From positions 1-50,780 of the forward strand of contig NZ_JAMZIK010000125.1 of assembly GCF_024178315.1 (NCBI RefSeq): a stretch of 50,780 nt of DNA, written 5' to 3'. This DNA is from Siccirubricoccus soli (lineage in GTDB: Bacteria > Pseudomonadota > Alphaproteobacteria > Acetobacterales > Acetobacteraceae). The notes under the pieces were generated by a model. It ran no database searches. It saw nothing but the letters and a program-made list of their open reading frames with translations, and was not told the DNA's origin. Below are positions 45,817 through 50,780 of the stretch, one piece after another; the first letter of the stretch is position 1; every line of letters begins with the position of its first letter. The position numbers and the translations under genes were made by a program.

Positions 45817-46716
45817 TTATCGGTCCAACTCACACCGGGGTCCGGGGGGCGATCCACGCCCGGCGGAGGCGCAGGAGGCAGAGCCTCCTGCCGGGGTCAG
45901 GGGCAGCGCCCCCGTCTTTCCCGCCCCCGGCGTCGTCCCGAAGGCCGCCCGGTAGGCCGCCCCGAAGGCCGAGGCGCTGGCATAGCCCACCGAAGCCGCC
46001 GCCCTGGCCGGCGGCACCCCCTGGGCCAGCAGCGCCGCCGCCTCCGCCAGGCGGAGGCTCTGCCGCCACCGCCCGAAGCTCATCCCCGTCTCCTGCCGGA
46101 ACAGCCGGCTCAGCGTGCGGGCGCTGGCGCCGCATTCCGCTGCCCAATCCTCGATGGTCAGCCTCCGCGCCGGCTCCGCCTGCAGCGCCGCCGCCAGGCG
46201 CAGCAGCCGCGGGTCCCGCACCGCCGGCACGCCGAGCGGCAGGGTGGCGGCGCGCGCCACCTCGTCCCGGATCAGCGCCGCCAGATGGCCGCCGCGCCCG
46301 GCCTCGTCCCATTCCAGCGGCTCGGCGCAGGCGGCCAGGATCAGCTCCCGCAGCAGCGGGGAGACCGCCAGCACCGCCACCCCCGGCGGCCCGGCCACCG
46401 CCGCATCGGCGCGGAAGAAGATGGAGCGCATGGCAACCCAGCCCGCTGTCGCCGTGGTGTGCGCCACCCCGGCCGGCACCCAGAGCGCCCGCCCCGGCGG
46501 CACCACGAAGCTCGCCGCGTCGGTCGCGATGCGCATGACGCCGCGGGTGGCATAGAGAAGCTGCGCCCGCTCATGGCTGTGGCGCGGCACCGTCTCGGTT
46601 TCGGCATAGTCGCGGGTGAAGGCGGCGAGCGGCCGGTCCACCGCCTCCTGCGGCAGGTTGCGCCGCGGGGCGGGGCTTTGGCCGGATCTCGACAGGGTTT
46701 GGCCAGCCATCTTCAT
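45817..46716 (-). CDS. AraC-family transcriptional regulator with repeat-encoded tail
   Basis: The 299-residue regulator has an N-terminal cupin sensor (VPRHSHERAQLLYATRGVMRI...VPPGRALWVPAGVAH) and a C-terminal double helix-turn-helix (RRLTIEDWAAECGASARTLSRLFRQETGMSFGRWRQSLRLAEAAALL, then AAASVGYASASAFGAAYRAAFGTTPG). After the DNA-binding domain about 34 residues are encoded by repeat R3, ending GRGSPPGPRCELDR. It is divergent from the second MFS gene (46 bases between starts) and upstream of the first, so it may control one or both. Confidence 0.92.
   Translation of the reverse strand: MKMAGQTLSRSGQSPAPRRNLPQEAVDRPLAAFTRDYAETETVPRHSHERAQLLYATRGVMRIATDAASFVVPPGRALWVPAGVAHTTATAGWVAMRSIFFRADAAVAGPPGVAVLAVSPLLRELILAACAEPLEWDEAGRGGHLAALIRDEVARAATLPLGVPAVRDPRLLRLAAALQAEPARRLTIEDWAAECGASARTLSRLFRQETGMSFGRWRQSLRLAEAAALLAQGVPPARAAASVGYASASAFGAAYRAAFGTTPGAGKTGALPLTPAGGSASCASAGRGSPPGPRCELDR
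45834..45913 (+). repeat. repeat family R (tandem hairpins), copy 3, translated in the AraC gene
   Basis: It starts ACCGGGGTCCGGGGGG, then has the AGGAGGC-AGA-GCCTCCT hairpin identical to copy 2 and ends GGGGCAGCGCCCCC. Unlike the other copies, which abut a stop codon, this one is inside the AraC reading frame. Confidence 0.66.
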
Positions 46717-46762
46717 CCGGCCATACTAGGCTTTCCGCTCAGCCAGCCAATACGGAAACGCC

Positions 46763-47995
46763 ATGTTGGACCCCGCCAAGCGCCAGATCGGCTTCATCAA
46801 TGCCGCGCACACCATCACCCATTACTCGCTGCTGATCCTCGCCACAGCCGTGCTCGGCATGGTGCAGCAATCGCCGGCGGCCTTCGGGGAGGTGTACGGG
46901 CCGGTGCTGGCCCTCGGCACCGGCATGTTCGTGGCCTATGGGTTGGGGGCGCTGCCGATGGGGCATTTGGCGGCGAAGTTTGGCTCCCGCGCACTGATGG
47001 CGGCATTCTTCCTCGGCACCGGCGCCAGCCTGCTGCTGACCGCCGTGGCGACCAGCCCCTGGATGCTGGCCCTGGCACTGACGCTGATGGGCGCCTTCTC
47101 CGCGATCTATCACCCGGTCGGCACCGCCCTGCTGGTGGAGGCTGCGGGCGGCGCGCGGGTCGGCCGCTCGGTCGGCATCAACGGCGTCTTCGGCAATATG
47201 GGCGTGGCGCTGGCGCCGGTGGTCACCGCCTTCCTCGCCGCCCGGCTGGGCTGGCACTGGGCCTTCGGCGTGCCGGGCGCCATCAGCCTCCTCCTCGGGC
47301 TGCTCTATCTGCGGGAACCGGCCTTCGACGCGAGCAAGGCGGGCGGCGCGCGGAAGCCCTTCCCGGTCATCCCGCCGCATGTGGTCCGCCGCGCCGTGGT
47401 GGTGCTGCTGTCCATCGCCGCCGTTTCCGGCCTGGTCTTCAATGCCTTCACCCTGCTGCTGCCGAAGCTGATGGAGGAGCGGCTGGCCCATTCGCCGGAC
47501 CTGCTGCCCGTGGTGGGCATGCTGGCCTTCCTGGCGACGCTGTGCGGCGGGTTGACGCAGTTCACCGTCGGCCAGCTCATCGACCGCTTCACCCTGAAGC
47601 AGGTGTTCCTGCCGCTGGCCCTGCTGCTGGCGCCCTGCCTGGCGCTGCTGGCCTTCGCCCCGGGCTGGGCGGTGCTGCCGCTCTCCGCCCTGGTGGCCGC
47701 CGCCATCTTCGGCCAGGTGACGGTGAACGAGACGATGACCGCCCGCTATGTGGCCCCGGCCCTGCGCGTCAAATTGTACTCGGTTCGCTTCACGGTGGGC
47801 TTCCTCGGCGCCGCCGCCGCCTCGCCCCTGGTCGGCTTCCTGCATGCCTCCACGGGTGGCCTGGTGGTTCCCCTCCTGCTCCTGGCCGCCGCCGGCGTGG
47901 TGACGCTGATCTGCGCCCTGTTCTTCCCCAACCGGCCGGAGGAGCTGGAACCCGAGCGCTGGGCGGCGCTGGGGGCGCCCGCCGCGGCGGAGTGA
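46763..47995 (+). CDS. MFS transporter (fosmidomycin-resistance-like)
   Basis: The 410-residue, 12-span transporter begins INAAHTITHYSLLILATAVLGMV. It has GALPMGHLAAKFGSRALMAAFFLGTGASLL, MGAFSAIYHPVGTALLVEA (the FSR-like HPxG motif in span 4-5), GRSVGINGVFGNMGVALAPVVTAFLAARLGWHWAFGVPG and a second half from AVVVLLSIAAVSGLVF. This pattern fits the fosmidomycin-resistance-like group, but the substrate is unknown. It is divergent from the AraC gene, which is its likely regulator. Confidence 0.91.
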   Translation: MLDPAKRQIGFINAAHTITHYSLLILATAVLGMVQQSPAAFGEVYGPVLALGTGMFVAYGLGALPMGHLAAKFGSRALMAAFFLGTGASLLLTAVATSPWMLALALTLMGAFSAIYHPVGTALLVEAAGGARVGRSVGINGVFGNMGVALAPVVTAFLAARLGWHWAFGVPGAISLLLGLLYLREPAFDASKAGGARKPFPVIPPHVVRRAVVVLLSIAAVSGLVFNAFTLLLPKLMEERLAHSPDLLPVVGMLAFLATLCGGLTQFTVGQLIDRFTLKQVFLPLALLLAPCLALLAFAPGWAVLPLSALVAAAIFGQVTVNETMTARYVAPALRVKLYSVRFTVGFLGAAAASPLVGFLHASTGGLVVPLLLLAAAGVVTLICALFFPNRPEELEPERWAALGAPAAAE

Positions 47996-48136
47996 TGCCT
48001 GGGCTTCAGCTCCGCGGAATTAAACGTGCTGTTTCCAGGGGCGCTGCGGCCGCTGGCGGCCGGCTCGAGGGCGCAAACCCCTCGCAAGCCTTGCTTTCCG
48101 CCGCCTATTGCCGTGCATGACCGCGACGTGGCTTGC

Positions 48137-48165
48137 TTGACACTTAACGGGAGGCGCCTTACCAG
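48137..48165 (+). promoter_or_regulatory. candidate promoter of the atp operon
   Basis: A perfect TTGACA at 48137 is followed after 17 bases by TACCAG at 48160. The -10 is weak, but the -35 is the best in the window. The atpI start lies about 42 bases further on. Confidence 0.5.
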
Positions 48166-48206
48166 CCGCATGCCTTCCGGCGGAGCACCGCAGGGGGAGC
48201 ATAGGG

Positions 48207-48503
48207 GTGACTGAGCGCGACGGCTTCGAGCAACGTCTCCGGGATGCCCGGGCCCGTCAGGGCCTGGACCGCACCAAGGAGAGCGGGCAGGCGGGGCTGC
48301 CGACCGGGTCCTGGGGGATCGGGTTCCGCGCAGGGGTGGAGGTGGTGTCGGCGCTCGCCGTCGGCATCGTCCTCGGCCTGCTGCTGGACCGCTGGCTCGG
48401 GACCAAGCCCTGGCTCTTCCTGCTGTTCTTCGTCATGGGCTCGGCGGCCGGGGTGCTGAACGTCTATCGCCTGTTCACCCCTCGTGGCGGCCGGAAGGGC
48501 TGA
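48207..48503 (+). CDS. atpI: ATP synthase protein I
   Basis: The 98-residue membrane protein has two spans (VEVVSALAVGIVLGLLLDRWLG and PWLFLLFFVMGSAAGVLNVYR) in the AtpI / AtpQ-like pattern. It helps assemble the c-ring. The GTG start at 48207 has GGGGGAGCATAGGG before it. It is the first gene of the Fo operon and precedes atpB by 27 bases. Confidence 0.94.
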   Translation: MTERDGFEQRLRDARARQGLDRTKESGQAGLPTGSWGIGFRAGVEVVSALAVGIVLGLLLDRWLGTKPWLFLLFFVMGSAAGVLNVYRLFTPRGGRKG

Positions 48504-48530
48504 GCTGTTCGTCGCCGGGAGAGGGCTGCC

Positions 48531-49286
48531 GTGGCTGCTGAGGGAAAGGCCATCGATGCGCTGAGCCAGTTCGAGCTGGCGCCGGTGCTGGGCGTTGTCG
48601 GCAACTCCGTCGGCTTCAGCCAGTCCAATGCGCATATGCTGCTGGCGATCGTGCTGATCACCGCGCTCATGGTTTATGGCATGGCCCGGCGGGCCATCAT
48701 CCCCGGCCGGCTGCAGGCCCTGGCGGAATCGGCTTATGAGTTCGTCGACGGGCTGGTGACGGAGCAGGTGGGCGAGGAGGGCAAGCGCTTCTTCCCCTTC
48801 GTCTTCTCGCTCTTCATGTTCGTGCTGTTCGGCAACCTGCTCGGCCTGCTGCCCTACGCCTTCACCTTCACCAGCCACATCGCCGTCACCTTCGGCCTGG
48901 CCTTCATCGTCTTCGTGCTGATCACGGTGGTGGCGCTGGCGATCCACGGCACCAAGTTCTTCGGCTACTTCTTCCCGGAAGGCGCGCCGATCTGGCTGGC
49001 GCCGATCATCGTGCCGGTCGAGATCGTTTCCTACCTCTCCCGGCCGATCAGCCTCTCCATTCGTCTCTTCGCCAACATGGTGGCGGGGCACGTGATGCTG
49101 AAGGTGTTCGCCACCTTCATCCTGCTGATCGGCGGGCTCGGCGTCATCGGCCCCTTCGTGGCGGTGCTGCCGCTGGCCATCAACGTTGCCCTGGTGGGGT
49201 TCGAACTGCTGGTGGCCTTCCTGCAGGCCTATGTGTTCGCCATCCTCACCTGCATCTACCTGCACGACGCCGTGCACCTGCACTGA
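48531..49286 (+). CDS. atpB: ATP synthase Fo subunit a
   Basis: The 251-residue subunit a provides the proton half-channels. Segments include SQFELAPVLG, FFPFVFSLFMFVLFGNLLGLLPYAFTFTSHIAVTF, and the essential Arg in PISLSIRLFANMVAGHVMLKV. The end ILTCIYLHDAVHLH is typical. The GTG start at 48531 has GGGAGAGGGCTGCC upstream. atpE follows after 42 bases. Confidence 0.97.
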   Translation: MAAEGKAIDALSQFELAPVLGVVGNSVGFSQSNAHMLLAIVLITALMVYGMARRAIIPGRLQALAESAYEFVDGLVTEQVGEEGKRFFPFVFSLFMFVLFGNLLGLLPYAFTFTSHIAVTFGLAFIVFVLITVVALAIHGTKFFGYFFPEGAPIWLAPIIVPVEIVSYLSRPISLSIRLFANMVAGHVMLKVFATFILLIGGLGVIGPFVAVLPLAINVALVGFELLVAFLQAYVFAILTCIYLHDAVHLH

Positions 49287-49328
49287 GCGGTCTGTAGAAA
49301 CCTCCAACAGGAACGGAAGGATTTTCCC

Positions 49329-49553
49329 ATGGAAGTGGCTGCCGCGAAGGCCCTCGGAGCCGGCATCGCCGTCATCGCCCTGTTCGGCGTCGGCCTCGGC
49401 ATCGGCAACATCTTCTCCTCGCTGATCAACAGCGTGGCCCGCAACCCGGGCGCCCGTGACGCCGTCTTCCCGATCGGCATCCTGGGCTTCGCGCTGACGG
49501 AAGCGGTGGCGCTGTTCGCGCTGCTGATCGCCTTCCTCATCCTGTTCGCCTGA
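49329..49553 (+). CDS. atpE: ATP synthase Fo subunit c
   Basis: The 74-residue hairpin forms the proton-carrying ring. It has [23 protein letters not shown], the RNP loop at residues 38-40, and the proton-binding Glu at position 58 in [16 protein letters not shown]. An AGGAACGGAAGG site precedes the ATG. Confidence 0.97.
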   Translation: MEVAAAKALGAGIAVIALFGVGLGIGNIFSSLINSVARNPGARDAVFPIGILGFALTEAVALFALLIAFLILFA

Positions 49554-49624
49554 GATCGCGGCGGGCGCGGCGCGGCACCGCCGCCGCCCCGCCCCGCATC
49601 CCACCGGGCGATAGGAGATTTCGC

Positions 49625-50236
49625 GTGACGCCTCGGATTCTCATCGCCGCATCCCTGTTCGGGCTCGCCCTGCCCGCGCTGGCGCTTGCGGCAACGACCG
49701 GCGAGGTGCCGCCGGTGGAGGGGATGCCGCAGCTTGCCTTCGGCCATCCCGAACAGGGCCGCTTCCTGGTGGCCAATGTCGTCTGGCTGTTCATCCTCTT
49801 CGGCCTGCTCTACGTCCTGATGTCAACCTACGCGCTGCCGCGCGTGGCCAGCGTGCTGGAAGAACGGCGGGCGCGGATTGAGGCGGATCTGGAGCAGGCG
49901 CAGGCGGCGAAGCAGCGGGCGGATGCCGCGCTGGCGGAGCACCAGGCGGCCACCGCCAAGGCTCGCGCCGATGCGCAGGCGGCGATCGCCACCGCCACCC
50001 AGCAGGCCCAGGCCGAAACGACGGCACGGGAGGAGGCGCTGAACGCCCGCCTCGCCGCGCAGATCGACGCGGCGGAGCAGCGCATCGCCGCCTCCCGCGA
50101 CGCGGCCATGGGCGCGCTGAAGACCGTGGCCGCCGACGCCGCGGAGGCGCTGGTGGCGCGGCTGACCGGCGGGGCCGACCGCGCGGCGGTGGAGCGCGCG
50201 GTGGGCGCGGAACTGGCGGCGCGGGGGCAGGCCTGA
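49625..50236 (+). CDS. ATP synthase Fo subunit b'
   Basis: The 203-residue b' subunit has a hydrophobic signal-like N-terminus (ILIAASLFGLALPALALA), then a membrane span (FLVANVVWLFILFGLLYVLM) and a long Ala/Glu-rich coiled coil from about residue 75 that forms half of the peripheral stalk. Two different b-type subunits are normal in alphaproteobacteria. It starts at a GTG and overlaps atpF by one base (TGATG). Confidence 0.95.
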   Translation: MTPRILIAASLFGLALPALALAATTGEVPPVEGMPQLAFGHPEQGRFLVANVVWLFILFGLLYVLMSTYALPRVASVLEERRARIEADLEQAQAAKQRADAALAEHQAATAKARADAQAAIATATQQAQAETTAREEALNARLAAQIDAAEQRIAASRDAAMGALKTVAADAAEALVARLTGGADRAAVERAVGAELAARGQA

Positions 50237-50739
50237 TGCATCATTACGAGCATTTCTGGCTCGACCCGAAATTCTGGGTCGGCGTCAGCTTCGTGGTCTT
50301 CCTGGTGCTGTTCGGCCGCAAGGCCTGGGCCCAGGCCGCCTCCATGCTGGATGCCAAGGCGGCGCGGGTGCGCGCCGAGCTGGCCGAGGCGGCAAGGCTG
50401 CGCGGCGAGGCCGAGGCGATGCTGAAGCAGGCGGAAGCCGACCGCGCCGCGGCGCTGGCGGAAGCCGAGCAGATGCTGAACCGCGCCCGGGCCGAGGCGA
50501 AGCGCCTGGCCGAAGGCGCGGCGGCGGAGGCGGAAGCGGCGGCGAAGCGCCGGGAACGCATGGCGATGGACCGCATCGCGGCGGCCGAGGCCGGGGCGCT
50601 GGCCGAGGTGCGCAGCGCCGCGGCCGAGGTGGCGGCGGCGGCGGCGCGGAACGTGATCGCCGAGCGGATGGACGCCAAGGCCGATGCGGCGCTGATCGAC
50701 CGGGCCGTGGCGGACCTGCCGCGGGCGCTGCGGGCCTGA
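50236..50739 (+). CDS. atpF: ATP synthase Fo subunit b
   Basis: The 167-residue subunit b has an N-terminal span (FWVGVSFVVFLVLFGRKAW) and a charged Ala-rich coiled coil (AARVRAELAEAARLRGEAEAMLKQAEADRAA). With b' it forms the peripheral stalk linking Fo to F1. It is coupled to b' by TGATG and is the last gene of the Fo operon here; F1 genes are not in the window. Confidence 0.96.
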   Translation: MHHYEHFWLDPKFWVGVSFVVFLVLFGRKAWAQAASMLDAKAARVRAELAEAARLRGEAEAMLKQAEADRAAALAEAEQMLNRARAEAKRLAEGAAAEAEAAAKRRERMAMDRIAAAEAGALAEVRSAAAEVAAAAARNVIAERMDAKADAALIDRAVADLPRALRA

Positions 50740-50741
50740 CT

Positions 50742-50776
50742 CCCCACGACGGCGCTTCGCGCCGCCGCGGGGGCCG
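50742..50776 (+). terminator. hairpin after atpF, related to the one after ahcY
   Basis: The sequence CTCCCCACGACGGCGC, then a TTC loop and the complementary GCGCCG, begins two bases after the atpF stop. About 30 of 36 bases match the post-ahcY hairpin at 11809-11844, so it appears to be a repeated terminator element. Confidence 0.5.
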
Positions 50777-50780
50777 GGTC

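Overview
The window is about 50.8 kb of very GC-rich DNA with dense genes, many 1- or 4-base gene overlaps and almost no AT-rich sequence. Three features point to an alphaproteobacterium of the Acetobacteraceae / Rhodospirillales type, such as a Roseomonas relative: three orphan Bug-type tricarboxylate receptors, a split b'/b ATP synthase Fo operon, and a soeABC-like operon. The species is inferred from gene content, not proven. It looks like ordinary chromosome rather than plasmid or prophage.

Layout. 1-4.4 kb: the start of a secreted protein, an NHL-propeller protein, a Bug receptor, an RraA-like aldolase with a possible 52-codon leader ORF, and a YqhA-type membrane protein. 4.4-8.4 kb: a LOG-family protein, rdgB and rph, then an isolated phage tail sheath gene. 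8.4-16.6 kb: a diheme cytochrome c with a PQQ-type sugar dehydrogenase, ahcY, uvrC, folB with a pteridine-reductase-like SDR, and hrcA. 16.8-22.8 kb: an SDR with a beta-hydroxyacid dehydrogenase, a frameshifted GMC oxidoreductase, a LivK-like receptor and a second Bug receptor. 22.8-27.4 kb: a phosphonate importer phnCDE1E2 behind a three-unit Pho box, then a third Bug receptor. 27.7-34.1 kb: a family 5 ABC receptor and a soeCBA-like molybdoenzyme operon. 34.2-42.2 kb: an SDR, an M20 amidohydrolase, glpK coupled to a split AtuA pair, folE and scoBA. 42.3-44.4 kb: tRNA-Ala(GGC), then an islet with a frameshifted PIN-like gene and an ImmA/IrrE metallopeptidase. 44.6-48 kb: two MFS transporters around an AraC regulator. 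48.2-50.7 kb: the ATP synthase Fo operon atpI-atpB-atpE-atpF'-atpF.

How the genes fit together. Much of the window supports heterotrophic scavenging: several orphan periplasmic receptors, phosphonate uptake under apparent phosphate control, glycerol phosphorylation, ketoacid CoA activation and oxidation of small hydroxy compounds. The energy genes are a quinone-linked molybdoenzyme, a periplasmic dehydrogenase with a cytochrome partner, and the ATP synthase Fo sector. Housekeeping genes (rph, rdgB, ahcY, uvrC, folB, folE, hrcA, tRNA-Ala) sit between these accessory blocks.

The most unusual content is between genes. A 107-bp palindromic element occurs twice with the same ends, core and hairpin loops but different stem sequences. 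A tandem-hairpin element occurs three times at the 3' ends of genes, and one copy is translated as the tail of the AraC protein. Two smaller repeat families also occur. The other points of interest are the orphan tail sheath gene, the ImmA/IrrE-PIN pair beside a tRNA, and a GMC gene that may have been broken by recombination between short direct repeats.
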